From NCBI GenBank assembly GCA_963921425.1, contig OY992833.1, forward strand, positions 11,015,738-11,079,737: a stretch of DNA of 64,000 nucleotides. Reading direction: 5' to 3'. This DNA comes from Dryas octopetala. Its lineage: Eukaryota > Streptophyta > Magnoliopsida > Rosales > Rosaceae. A program made the position numbers and the translations under genes. Shown in pieces: positions 45,585 to 57,600 of this stretch; within the stretch, counting starts at the first letter, position 1; the number at the start of each line of letters is the position of its first letter. The notes below the pieces were generated by a model. That model made no database searches. It had not been told where the DNA came from and was given only the letters and a program-made list of their open reading frames with translations.

Positions 45585-47714
45585 TCTATATATATAAAGC
45601 AAAGGCTCTCCTTAGGTGAAATTTTCAGAAATTCCACAAATACCCATAGTTAATTAAAATTATTAAAACATACAATTTTAATTGGACAAGGACAAATGAG
45701 TAAATCAACCACTATTGCAATTACACAAATTCAAAAATAAATTTGAAAAATGATGCAATATGAGACCACGTTCTCTTTTTTTACCTTCTTTTTTTTTTTT
45801 TGTGTATCCAAACCATGTTATCTCTTCTTTATCAATCCAAACTCACGTTCTCTTCTTTTGCAGCACATTCTTCCCCACAATCTCTTTAGTGGTTTACTTA
45901 ATTTTTCAGTTTTATGAGTTGAGAATTGGATCGATTTGAGTTTCTTAGATTTTGTGATTGGATTCTTTTTTCCTCAGGTAAAATATGTTTCTTAGCTTTC
46001 ATTTGTTTTTATTCGATCATCAGAATTGGGATTCTGATTCACCTCATGAAATCTCCATATATCTAACTATATATTCTGTTTTTGGATTTAAGCATTGTGT
46101 TTCACTGTTTCGAACAGAAAGGAAGGCCTTATACACAGGTATTAGCTCCTTTGTTGTGCCTTTAATTTGTGGCATACATGTTGATGGCGGTTACCTCTTC
46201 CTCATCCTTCTGTTGGCCCTATGTTATGAACTCTTCTCCTCATAGTTTAGGCAAATGGGCCCCACTTGGCTTTGCTCTTTATCAACCTCGGAACAGAGCG
46301 GCTCTGGCTTCGAAAGTAAGTCCCTGTAGGACTCATGTTAACTAAATTGGCTATGTTCATAGGTAATAATTGTCTTAGGTGTTGTTAACTTTTATTTGGA
46401 AATGGTGAATATTTGAAATATTTGAAATATATTTTTAAATTTGAAATTTTACATGATAAATATTTAGCCACAGTTGTTTCTTTGAATGCATTATTAGCTC
46501 ACGTAATTTTCATCATCTACAATTTACTACATTTCACTTTATTCTGATTCAACTGGCCTCCTCTCAATTCTTCTAATATTCTTCTAATATTGCATTTTGG
46601 TAATAAAATGCTCATCTTTCAATAGTACTGTTGGAGATTGGAGGGGGGCAGGGAAGTAGCCATATTAGTGGTCTCAAATAAACTAAAATTCCTTTGTTCT
46701 GCTATGGGCTTCTTATATATGTCTGTTTATTGTGGTTATTATTAAATTGGTTTTTACGTTTATTCTCACATGTATTTCCCCCTCTTCAACATGTTGTCAT
46801 TTATAGTTTATTGATTATTGTAATATTGTTAGTTACGCTTAGTTCAGAAGCCTATATTGGTAATACCATAATACATACGCAAGATGTATTAGTTTGGCTT
46901 ACTGCAGCATGGTAATAGATATGATAGTATTAGTTCAGGCTAATGGTATTACTGTTAGTTAGGCAGTATATATTTTGATGCCTTTCATTTATGTTTAACA
47001 ATTTGATTATTGTTAGTTACGCTTTGGTAATACATACGCTAGATGTATTAGTTAGGCTTACTGCAGCATGCATCATGATAATACATATGATAGTATTAGT
47101 TCAGACTAATGGTATTACTGTTAGTTAGGCTTACTAGGCTTACTGCCATATTATATAGGAAACATGTATTAGTTAGGCTTACTGTTTATCATTAATTACA
47201 CATGCTGTACGTGGGTCCTTGGGGATTGGTTTGTATTTAGGTGGTTGTATAAATCATGTATGTCAAAGTCAATTTCCATCTTCAATATGCTCTCTAGGTT
47301 TCTAATCCTCCATAACAAAGCTTTTTTTTTTTTTTTTTTGAGAAAATAACAAAACATATTTAATGGTCGATTTCTGTAACAAATGTTTTGAATCATGCCT
47401 TTAATGTCCCTGTTAGGATGCTTTGATACTTTGGTTTCTCTATCCGTTATTCAACAAATCAGTTATTTTAAAATAACTTAATAAATGATAGTATAGTTAT
47501 AAAATACAATGATTAAAATAAAATTTAAAAAATAAAAAACACACCCCACTATCCCACTACCTTAAAACGTGAAAAGAGCAGTGGGAATAACAATAAGAAC
47601 CAAAAAAAAAAAGAAGTAAAAATACAAATAGATAGAATGTATGTCAAAAAATTAACATATACACAATACAAAAAAACAAATTCGCACGCGCGATAGCGCT
47701 TGCAGAGAGGCTAG
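45585..47714 (+). mobile_element. non-autonomous Helitron nested in the CACTA element
   Basis: The element starts tctatatatataaagcaaagg at 45585 (preceded by A) and ends with a short hairpin (gcgc-gata-gcgc, 47688-47699) and agaggctag at 47714, followed by T. The flanks 45555-45584 and 47715-47760 rejoin into a sequence that exists undisturbed in another unit of the CACTA array at about 44225-44290, which confirms the ends. It is 2130 bp with no Rep/helicase. The 5' end is shared with the minus-strand Helitrons at 37625 and 40263. Confidence 0.85.
46810..47190. repeat. tandem repeat of about 159 bp inside the Helitron
   Basis: Two full units and a partial third share ttactgcagcat (46899 and 47058) and gtattagttcag followed by taatggtattactgttag. 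Non-coding. Confidence 0.75.
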
Positions 47715-48249
47715 TATATTATTAAGTATACAATCTTATTATAATGATTTATTATATATATTTTTGTAATACTAAATATAAATTATAAATTTGCAAAAAA
47801 TGAAATAAGGGCTATAAAAAATAAATTGGACTTTGGGTGACGAATTTATAAATTCGTCACCCAAAGCTACTTTAGGCGACAAACTTATTCCTCGCGACTT
47901 TAGGCGACGAATGTGTAAATTCCTCGCCTAAAGTCCCTTTGGGCGACGAATATGTATATTACTCGCCCAAAGTCTAATTTCTTTTTTACGTGCGAATTTT
48001 ACTCAAAAAATTGGCGGGGCATTTCGCGCAAAAAATTTAACAGACTTAGGCGACGAATATGAGTTCGTCGCCCAAATGGACTTGAGGCGACGAATATAAT
48101 TTATTCGTCGCTTCAAGTCCATTTGGGCGACGAACTCATATTCGTCACCTAAAGAGTTTCGATTATACCTCCAGATCTGCTTTTCTTCTTCTTCTTCTTT
48201 TTTTCTCTTCTTCCTTCTCTCCCCTGCCATCTCTTCTTCCTCTCCCCTG

Positions 48250-48632
48250 GTTCAACCCATCTCCCTCCCCGACCACCCATCTCCCTCCCTGACCGCCGCC
48301 CTCCCCACCGAAACCCACCCCACCCACCGAAACCCAACCCCACCCGCTCCCCGAAACCCAACCCAGACCCAACCACCCGCTCCCTCCCTGACTGCAGATC
48401 CCCGCCCAGCCCCAGCCCTACCCACCCATCTCCCTCCCCGACCACCCATCTTCCTCCCTGACCGCCGCCCTCCCCACCGAAACCCACCCCACCCACCGAA
48501 ACCCAACCCCACCCGCTCCCCGAAACCCATCCGCTGCTTCAACCCAGACTCAACCACCGGCTCCCTCCCTGACTGCCGATCCCCGCCCAGCCCCAGCCCC
48601 GCCGTCCCCGCCGATCCCCGCCCCAGCCCCAC
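48250..48632. repeat. C-rich tandem repeat of about 169 bp in the CACTA element
   Basis: Two to two and a half units rich in accgaaaccca and cgctccccgaaaccca; the marker gaccacccat occurs at 48271 and 48440. On the minus strand this becomes a glycine/tryptophan-rich frame that is an artefact. It lies upstream of the transposon gene. Confidence 0.82.
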
Positions 48633-49175
48633 CGATTGTGGGTTTTTTTTTTTTTGGGTTTTTTTGTTTTTTTGGGTGTTTTTTGTTTTTTTGTTTTATG
48701 TGTTATGTGGGTTTTTTTTTTGGTGTTTTTTGTTTTTTTAGGTGTTTTTTGTTTTTTTGTTTTCTGTGTTTTCTGCTCATTAGCTTTGGCTTTTTTTCTT
48801 TTTCAGGGGATCAAGTGCAGGTGGCCAGGGGAATCGTAATACCCAGGAAAATTTTTCAGGTCAGACTTATGACTCAATCGCTGCTTTAATGTTATTTGGC
48901 TAGTGTTTTTAATTTTTTGTTCTTAAATTTGTTTATTAGTGTTGAATAAATTAGTTTAATCCTGATCATTGTTCTTAGGGAAATTAGTTTGCTGATATTT
49001 TCTTATGCTAGATAACAAATTAGTTAGTTTTATATGTTTTTTAATTATAAAATTTATTAGGTAGTTTGTATGTAGATTAGTTAGTTTGTTAGTTTTTAAA
49101 TATAAAAACTAGTTTAATTACAAAATGTAGATTAATTAGTTTGAGAAATATAATTTAGTTATAAGGTGGAAGGCG

Positions 49176-50701
49176 ATGGAGTCAGCTCCCAATGATGTAG
49201 TTCAGCCATTCTCGAGTACTGGGAGCCCCTCTATGCCACGAAGGGCTCGTCAATCTCACCGCTCTAGTCAGGTCACCGCTTCCGCTTCCGCTTCCGCTTC
49301 ATCTACTGCGACGTCATCCACTGCGACGAGGGGACCATGTAGTGGGTTGAAGTCCTCTCGGATCGTGCGCAGTACTGGGGCGCGGATTCCAGTCATGTGT
49401 GTGCAAAACGGCCGACGACCGTTAGATCCTAACGTTGACAGTTTGTTCTCGCACGATGTGGGGGCTATTATCCGTGCCGAGTGCGCCATGGTTGCAACCA
49501 CTTGGAAAAAATTGCCGGCAGAGATTCAACACAAAGTGATCCGCTCAATCTCAGTGAGTATATAGCTCAATAATTAATTCAAAACGATAAATTTGATCAT
49601 TCATAACAATCTAATATTTTTTCAGGTTAACTTTGACATTCAGATGGATGATCCGCTCACCGTCACGTACATGACAGATTTACTCATCAAGTCCTACAGG
49701 CAGTGGAAGCACGAACTACACGTGTATTTCAAGGGATTTTCGTCGGCAGTTGAGGCATTGGCGAACCCCCCTATGGAGTTGGTAGAGCGGTCTGACCAGT
49801 GGCATTTTTTGTGCGATCATTTCATGAGTCCGTCGTTTTTGGTACGTTTTATCATTTTTTGTGCGATCTTTAAAAAATCGATTATTGTTTTGTTATTCTA
49901 TTATTGTATGCATACACTAACACATTTATAATTTGCTTAATATTTAACAGAAGAAGTCGGTCGCCAACGCCAGCAACCGGAAAGGGAAGCCGTTTAACCA
50001 TCATAGTGGTCCGACGCCCATCTCATATCGAGTGGAGTCGCGACGTCGGGTACGTCATTATTTAATTTAATACATATATATTCTTTAATATTGGTTGGGT
50101 CTTTGACAAAATTATTTTCTTTTTCAGCGTGGGTCGCAATTCCCGGAGATAGACACTTTCGGGGATATCTATGTTCATCCCGGTTGTGATGCGGCCAAGG
50201 CAAAACATGTTAGTTTCTTATATTTTAATTTTTTTCACAATTTTTTATATTTATTTTTCTAATTGGTTACTTGTATATATAACATTTTTGAAGGATGAGA
50301 TGGTGGCCAACTCGAGAATATATTTGGAGAGCTTGGCTGAGCAGCACCCTCCGAGTACTCCGTTGGAGTCGATTCCAGTACCCGATCCCGATGTCAGACT
50401 TCGTATTATGATAGACTCATTGGGTGTTAGGCCCGGTAAGGAAATACGCGGCATGGGATATGGGCGGATTCGTGATGTTCGATCCTCGTCTTCGTCTTCA
50501 TCTTCTTCTTAGCCATCTGCAGTCGTCGCAGGGTTGTCCGCTCAAGTGAAGAAGTTGCAGGAGGATTTACGAGCTGAGAGAGCAGAGAAGGAGGCGTTGT
50601 ATGCTGCATTGACTAAGGCGATACCTGGGTTTGTCCTGCCACCATCTTTTCATCAACCTCCGTCAGATATGAATGATGATGATGCTACTGGTTTAGAATA
50701 G
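49176..50701 (+). CDS. CACTA-encoded Transposase_24 (Ptta/En/Spm) type protein, with internal stop
   Basis: Five exons with GT-AG introns in phase 0: 49176-49553, 49626-49841, 49951-50049, 50128-50208 and 50294 on. The start ATG gives MESAPNDVVQPF, then a serine/arginine-rich low-complexity region. Family segments include TWKKLPAEIQHKVI, YRQWKHELHVYFKG, RSDQWHFLCDHF, NRKGKPFNHHSG and FGDIYVHPGCD. Exon 5 reaches a TAG at 50510-50512 after a serine run, giving 330 aa. The same frame then continues for 62 codons with a coiled-coil-like tail (QVKKLQEDLRAERAEKEAL) to a TAG at 50699-50701, so the first stop probably interrupts an older, longer protein. Known family members are the accessory, DNA-binding type proteins of CACTA elements rather than the catalytic transposase. 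It sits near the right end of the element and in the same orientation. Confidence 0.82.
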
Positions 50702-51305
50702 ATTGATCATTATGGTTATTACTACTTTGTATGGATATTTTGATATATAAATTTATTAATTTTGTTTTATATAGTTTTTGAATAAAGATTTTTTTTTAAA
50801 TATTAAATTCAAATATATAATCTAAATAAAAAACAATTTTTTTTTTTTAAAATATGTTTAGGCGACGAACATCTTCGTCGCCTAAACATGATTTGGGCGA
50901 CGAACATCACTATTCCTCGCCCAAAATAGTGTTTAAGCGACGAAATATTTCGTCGCCCAAAGTATGTTCTGGCGAGGAAATTAATTATTCCTCCCCCGAA
51001 GCATGTTTAGGCGACGGATATATTCGTCGCTCAAACCTTCTTTGGGCGACGAAATGTCTTATTCGTCGCCCAAAATAGGCCTTGGGCGACGAATAATATG
51101 ATTTAGGAGACGAAAAAAATCCGTTGCACAAGCTGTCTTTGGGCGACGAAAGTTACTGGTTCGTCGCCCAAACTCTTGGGCGTCGTGACTTGGGCGGCTA
51201 AACTCTCGACGAACTGAGTTCGTCGCCCAAACTCTTGGGCGACGAAATCCGACTTTGGGAGAGGAACTAGGTTCGTCGCCCAAACCTTTATTTCTTGTAG
51301 TGGCA

Positions 51306-51517
51306 GTAGCTGTTGCGAGGTACCTTAATTCATTCTTCTACAATTTAAAGAGCTACTACTATATTACTTATATTTAACATCTTCTGGTTCCTTTGTCAAT
51401 CATGCTGAAGTATTTAAATATTTATGATACAAATCTTCGAAGGGCGCCACTTGCATGAGAAAAACAATTTTATGGTTTTATTATTTGGGTTTGAATGAGG
51501 AATTCCGTATTTATTTA
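51306..51517. other. short host stretch right of the CACTA element
   Basis: AT-rich DNA that would join 43300 in the empty site. No feature seen. Confidence 0.4.
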
Positions 51518-51912
51518 GAGTGCCACTATTCGAACCCAATTTTTTTATTAGTAGCCTTAACACACTTTTTACACTCATTTTTATTTTAAAAAATATTAAA
51601 ACTTATTAGTATATTCAACTTGTTTTCCTAAAAAGTGCCGCTATTCGGAACCAATTTTTTGTATTAATAGCCCCAAAACACTTTTTATACTCACCTTTAT
51701 TTTATTTTATCTTTGGATGTGTAGAGTGATTGGAGAAATAAGTGGAGATGTTGGATATGAGCTGTTAGATATACTGATGATGTTGGGTATATTTTAAATT
51801 AAATATTTGTCCTTAACAGTCAATTTACATTGAGATAAAATTAAAAGTTAAAAATATATCCTTAAATTGTTTGTGCTACTGATAAAAAAATTGGGTCCGA
51901 ATAGCAGCACCC
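51518..51912. mobile_element. small TIR element (MITE)
   Basis: The left end gagtgccactattcgaaccc and the right end gggtccgaatagcagcaccc are inverted repeats that continue through about 40 bp (aattttttta...agtagc). A second copy of the left-end motif lies inside at about 51637 (agtgccgctattcggaacc), as if one end was duplicated. No clear target duplication, so the superfamily is open. Confidence 0.65.
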
Positions 51913-51967
51913 AAGCGTTTTTCTTTTTCAAAATTTGTTCTTTTGTTTATTGGTTATGTAGCACTTT

Positions 51968-52091
51968 GATATTGTTGAATTTGATCATAATATTTTTAAT
52001 CTATTCCTGATTTCATGATGTTTGTGGGGGATATTGTTGAATTTGATCATAATATTTTTAATCTATTCCTGATTTCATGATGTTTGTGGGA
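51968..52091. repeat. 62-bp tandem duplication
   Basis: Two nearly identical copies of gatattgttgaatttgatca... starting at 51968 and 52030, continuing through cctgatttcatgatgtttg. Non-coding. Confidence 0.88.
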
Positions 52092-52262
52092 TGTATTTAG
52101 GAGTTTTGTTCTGATGAAATGGATATCCATATTATTTTACCAACAAAATTAATGAAAATCCATTTGCCCAAATAATAAATTCATGCAAAAATTTATTTTT
52201 ACCTATTTCAAATTAAATTTTTTTTAAATGGTTTATTGTATGGGACTGATTGTAGCATCAAT

Positions 52263-53400
52263 TGATTGTAGCAATCACACGTGGGCTGGAACATGGTTAG
52301 GGGACATGTTGCCCGACATAAATCACACAAACAACATGTTTGTGGGAAAATCCACATCAATCCGAACAGCTAATCACAGCTCGACACGTGGCTGGTCAAT
52401 ATCCACCTCGGAGTTGACTCTCAGTGGTCAAAACTTTGACCTCCACATCATCACCACTCAGCATCGCCTCTGCCGGCTCGGACCGGATCTCCATGCCTGG
52501 TCCTCCAAGTTCGGTTCGAGCCGAACCGATGATCTTCCAAGGGATCGAGTATCCATCCTCCCACGATCACCCCGGTTCGGCTCGGCAAGGCACAGGAGAT
52601 GGTCTCTTTTCGGGTTCTGGCGTCTACCAGTTAGGGCTCGGAAAGATCCCCAGTCTATGGGACCGGCTCGGCCTGGAATCTCATGTCCGATCCGACCACA
52701 CGTGGACTTCGTGTCTTCACATGAAAACATGTGTTCGCATCGGCTCGGCTCGGCTCTCCGCCGCCATTCCCAGGAAGATCACGCTGGGACGAACCGCCAC
52801 ACTTGAATGCACCTGACACAATCTTCTGACGGATAGAATATCAGGCTTGCATTCATGACTACTGGAACAGTTTGCCTGAACCTTCCAACCTTGCATTTAA
52901 TGGGGCATTCAATGCAACATTAAATGCTGAGGAAGCAAGCAGCTGAGCATGCGACTAGGTCTGACCAGGTGCGTGGGTCTCTGGCAACCATTCATTCACA
53001 TGCAGGTATCTTATTCATTAAGGTTTCCTTTGCCTATATATATCGAGACATATGCACAAAATGAGGCATCTAGCAATCCACCAATATACACGCAAAAACA
53101 CTTGCATTCCCTTCTACAAAAAAAAAGCCTACCCAACTTGCTGAGAATAACCCAGAACATTTGCCTTGTTCTTCCCATTCTCCCAAGTTCTTCCTTTGTT
53201 CTTCCTCACCCACCATCAAACACCACCACTGATTTCATCATCGGAGTGTGTTTGGCTGGTACCACACCGGTCCATCTCCTTTGATCTTGTTTTTGTCTAC
53301 AGGAAGATCTCAACCAGCATCCACTTCATCATCCAGCAAAGCACCTGATCAGCCAGGTCAACTTATCTAAGTTGTTGCATCTACCTTACGAGAATTTGCA
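52263..53400 (+). mobile_element. probable solo LTR, likely Gypsy type
   Basis: A GC-richer 1138-bp block starts tgattgtagca and ends gagaatttgca, with near-matching 5-bp flanks tcaat (52258-52262) and tcaac (53401-53405). It has a TATA-like ctatatatat at about 53034 and a pyrimidine-rich downstream part, the layout of an LTR. No primer-binding site, polypurine tract, gag or pol adjoins it, so it would be a solo LTR. Frames inside it are not convincing genes. Confidence 0.45.
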
Positions 53401-53619
53401 TCAACACAACAGTCACTTATTCTAACCAAAAGTGACAGAATCCATCAGCTCTTATAATCAATAATTCTGGTAGTGAGTATATATTTTGACCTCCAGTTGA
53501 AGGAACACTACTGAGTACTGATCAAATGGTTAAATTTGACAACCGTAACATATCATGTTTGTGTACGTGGATGGGACCCAAAATGTGGAAAACGCGTAAC
53601 CTTTCTGCAAAGCCAGACT

Positions 53620-54515
53620 ATATGCAGTTGTGTTTACTGTGTTGACCACACTTCATTTGGGTACGACAAATTTACAATTCATATGGGTTATACATTTACA
53701 ATGACCCCATTTTTCTAGCTAAACTACCTAAACTGAACCCAATATCCCAACCGAATAAGAGAGGAGCCATGTCCAAATCCCATGTAACTTTTCACCCATC
53801 CCACCGATGCCACTTGAGCTAAGGGTCATATAAAAAATATCTGACCAGTAGATGTTATTCATAATTGGTTCATACAAATAGAAGACAGACTGGTGAGCTC
53901 ACCCTTGATGATTATATGCAGTTGCTTGCTGATGTGGAACCACTATCATTGCTTGTCTATCAAACAGACCTAACTCTGATAATGATTTAAATAAATCTGC
54001 ATTAAAATAATAAGAAATTATGAACGGCTTGTTTTGATAATAACACATTACAAGTTTATAGCATCACTTTGGCCTCTGTATCAGAAAAGAACATCATTTG
54101 TAAATTAAGCACACTTGGTTGGCGACTTGCGGTGTCCTGCAGAGTATGTTAATTATATGCAAATTATTCACACCAACCCAAGCATACCATATATATTATT
54201 GACGCTTGACAGAACAAGTGTGCCTCACGGTGTTGGACCATCAGCTTAACATGACAAAATTAAACAGACGGAATCTTTTACCAAAAAGAAAACACAAGGA
54301 ATCAAACAAGGAAGTTAATTGCCGAATAAATAAAACCGACTTTGGAGTCTGTGAAACCTGAGCTGTATGAGTCTCTTTGGTTTCAAGTTTGTGTACATGG
54401 GACCCAAAATATGGAAAACGCGTGACCTCCTTTTAGAAAGCCGGCAATATGGAATTATTATGGACATTAATTAATGTTTGCAGAAAGCAAAAGTAATTAA
54501 TAAATGGGCCACCAA
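53620..54515. repeat. duplicated upstream region of the resistance gene, right copy
   Basis: Partner of 29690-32680. It carries the unoccupied site tatgttaattatatgc at about 54146-54161, where the left copy has the foldback element. It forms the 5' flank of the intact CNL gene and includes a ttgacc W-box-like word at 53641. Confidence 0.85.
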
Positions 54516-54542
54516 TAATAATAAGATGCTGCAAATTAAGTG

Positions 54543-54548
54543 TATATA
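54543..54548 (+). promoter_or_regulatory. TATA box of the CNL gene
   Basis: tatata lies 105-110 bp upstream of the start codon, which would put transcription start near 54575 and give a leader of about 75 nt. No upstream ATG in that leader is in frame with the gene. Confidence 0.55.
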
Positions 54549-54652
54549 GTAAGCCCCTTAATTATTCGGACAGAAACACATACTGTGAGGCTTCAATCTA
54601 CTCAGAATTTTCTGCTCTAACATATCTCTCTGCTCTTTGTGTCTTCTTGAGT

Positions 54653-57600
54653 ATGGAAGGAAAGATGTTAGAAACTGTGTTTACTTTTTCTGTGGAGGGA
54701 ATACCGAAGAAGGTGACTTCACTTGCTGCAAAAGAATTCAATCTTGCCTGGGGATTCAAAACCGAGTTAACAAAGCTGGGCCAGTCCTTGTCCACCATTC
54801 AAGACTTCTTAGCTGATGTTTCCCACCGACCACAAGGTCGTCCCAAGGCTGTGGAAATCTGGGTCAAGAAACTTAAAGACGTAGCTCATGAGGCAGACGA
54901 TGTGTTGGACCAAATCGACTATGAACTTCTCCGCCGTAAAGTGGAGCTGCAAAACCATATCAAGAGAAAGGTACTCAACTTCTGCTCTCTCTCTAATCCC
55001 ATTTTGTTTCGTCAAAAAATGGCACATGAAATCCAGAAAATCAATGCCTCTTTGGTGGATCTCAAGAGTGAGGCATCTTTTATTGGACTAGTTTCAAATT
55101 ATCAAGCCAAGGACGAGGACACCCCTCATGGAATTAGAGAGGAGAGAGAAACCAACTCATTCATTGACCAAGATGAAAACATTGTTGGAAGAAAGGAGGT
55201 TGTGTCAAACATAATTGCAACTTTGACCAACTCCAACAATCAAGAAAATCTTTCGGTTATGGCCATTGTGGGAATTGGTGGCCTAGGAAAAACAACTTTG
55301 GCTAAGTCAATCTACAATGACCCTGACGTGGATAAATATTTTGATAAAAAGATATGGGTGTGTGTATCTGACCCTTTTCATGTCAATTCCATTTTAATCC
55401 GGATGTTAGAATCTCTCGACCCGACAAAACCAGCAGTAAGAGTAACTCAGGAAGCATTGATCACAACCCTCAAAAAAGAGTTGACGGAGAAAAAATATCT
55501 CCTCATACTCGATGACGTTTGGAATGAAGATGAGGATAAATGGAACACTCTGATCAAGAGTTGTTTGTCAACTCTCAATTCTGCTCGGGGAAGCACCATC
55601 ATTGTCACCACCCGCAGTGCCAAAGTTGCATCATTGACGGAAACGCTTCCTAGAAGTAGGTGTGATTTAAGCAAGCTATCTGAAGATCAATGTTGGTCTA
55701 TAATAAAGGGTAGAGCGTTTCCAGATGGTAGTGCTCCAATAGACCCAGATCTAGAGAGAACTGGACGTGAGATTGCTAAAAAGTGTGGAGGTGTACCGTT
55801 GGTGGCAAAGGTATGTATATACTATCATATTATATATTTGAAGTTAATTTACACTTTTTTTTATTTGTTATTAATAAAGCTGCAATCCACAAGTTACTTG
55901 AAATATTTTTTTTTCTCTTCTTTTCTTTAATTTCTTCTCTTTGGAGTTGTACAAGTTGTTTAATAAACACCCGTATAACTCTAATTAACAAAGACTGTAC
56001 AAGAAAAGAAAGTTGGGCAAGAAGTTGATTCCTCTGTTACATACACCAGTATGACTGTAATACTACTGATTATCACTAAGCCATGCATGCATGACTACAA
56101 GTTGCTTCATAATAATTATATTTCAAACACCAGTATGACTAATATATGGAAAAAATGGAGATCACCATTGCCCTTAGCATTGATCCAAAAGAATGTTGGA
56201 ATATAGTGAACATTGCGTATTAAAATACCATTTTTGCTTTGTTACTATTGCTAATATTTAGAATGGCTAGTACGAGGGATTAATTATGAGGGACTGTTTT
56301 ATTACTTTATAAGAGCCCTTAGAGTTAATTCAATGACACATATTTAACCTCACCTATACCCATTTTATTACCCAACCAATAATACGTTTTAAATTACAAA
56401 CCCTAAAATAAAAAAAACCTCACCAAAACCCATTTTATTCCTCATCCAGTTTTTGACCACATTCGCTGATGAGTTTACCCCATTTCCTCTTAGAGCTGGT
56501 TTGATTTACGGAATTCATTTTTTGAGAAATCAATTCCTTTGCATTTTCCAAGGAGAAGGGAATGTGAAATTCATTTTTCTGTGTTTGGTAAGCTTGAGAA
56601 ATTAAACTATGAATTGGAAGCAATAAATGATGTGTTTGGTCAGTTTTCCAATTGTACCCTAATCTATTATTTATTTTGGAATAATAGTAGGGTTAATTTT
56701 GCCCCAAAAGAAGCAATAAATGTTTTTCCAAGAGAGGGAAATCAATTTCATTGCTCCAGTAAGGGTTTCATTTTCCCCTCAATAAGGGCATCAGATTCCC
56801 TTGGGCCAAAAATTGATTTCTCTTACCTGTACTTACCAAACATGTGAATAAAATTAATTTCTCATTCTCAGGCCTCCAAAACTTGAACCAAACGGGCCCT
56901 TAGGGTGTAGAATGTGGCTAGCTTGTGAAGGCTCTGAGAGTTAAAACTAACATAAAACTAAAAAACTAAATGCCATTTCATTAATCTAAGTGGTCTTATA
57001 AATTTGTGCCTCACAGTCCCTCATAGTAGCTGAAATCTTGCTAATGTTAACCTATTCATTATTAAGTATAAATTCTCACTTATGTACCAACAGGTTTTGG
57101 GAAGCTTGTTGCGTTCTAAAACTTCAACAAATGAATGGTTGTCGATTAAAGAAAGTAGAATATGGAACTTACAAGAAGATCAAGAGAAGAGAGTCATGTC
57201 AGTTTTGAAGTTGAGTTTTGATAATCTAAAATCAGCATCTCTGAAACAGTGTTTTGCATATTGCTCAATGTTCATGAAAGATTTCAAAATGGAAAGAGAG
57301 AACTTGATCCAACTTTGGATGGCTCAAGGATTACTCCACCCTGACACAAGTAATCTAAAGATGGAGGATATTGGCAATGAATATTTTCATATTTTATTGG
57401 AAAACTCTTTATTTCAAGATGCTACGAAAGATGAGTTTGGCAGTATTAACAGTTGCAAGATGCACGATCTTGTGCACGATCTTGCTGAAGAAGTATCCAA
57501 ATCTGAGAGCATGACGCCAGACATCAAGAAGAATGATAATGATGATACACTTGAGATTCGACATGTTGCACGGATTTCTACTCCAATACTAGAAATAATG

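Larger units (their letters stand above)
43304..51302. mobile_element. CACTA (En/Spm) element, non-autonomous, complete ends
   Basis: The terminal inverted repeats are cactacaagaaa at the left and tttcttgtagtg at the right, with a 3-bp target duplication, gca (43301-43303 and 51303-51305). Both subterminal zones (43320-43670 and 50860-51290) are packed with direct and inverted copies of tttgggcgacgaa, the presumed protein-binding sites; further clusters lie at 44340-44460 and 47820-48150. It encodes one Transposase_24-type gene (49176-50701) but no TnpD-like catalytic transposase, so it depends on another element to move. A Helitron (45585-47714) is nested inside. Total 8.0 kb, or about 5.9 kb without the nested Helitron. 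Confidence 0.95.

Noticed and set aside
46694-46915. Hydrophobic 73-codon frame in the nested Helitron
   Set aside because: It runs through AT-rich tandem repeat DNA and has no recognisable domain.
48149-48632. Glycine/tryptophan-rich minus-strand frames
   Set aside because: Produced by the 169-bp C-rich tandem repeat inside the CACTA element.
52228-52816. Overlapping frames of 130-190 codons on the plus strand
   Set aside because: They lie in the probable solo LTR, overlap each other in different frames and show no family features.
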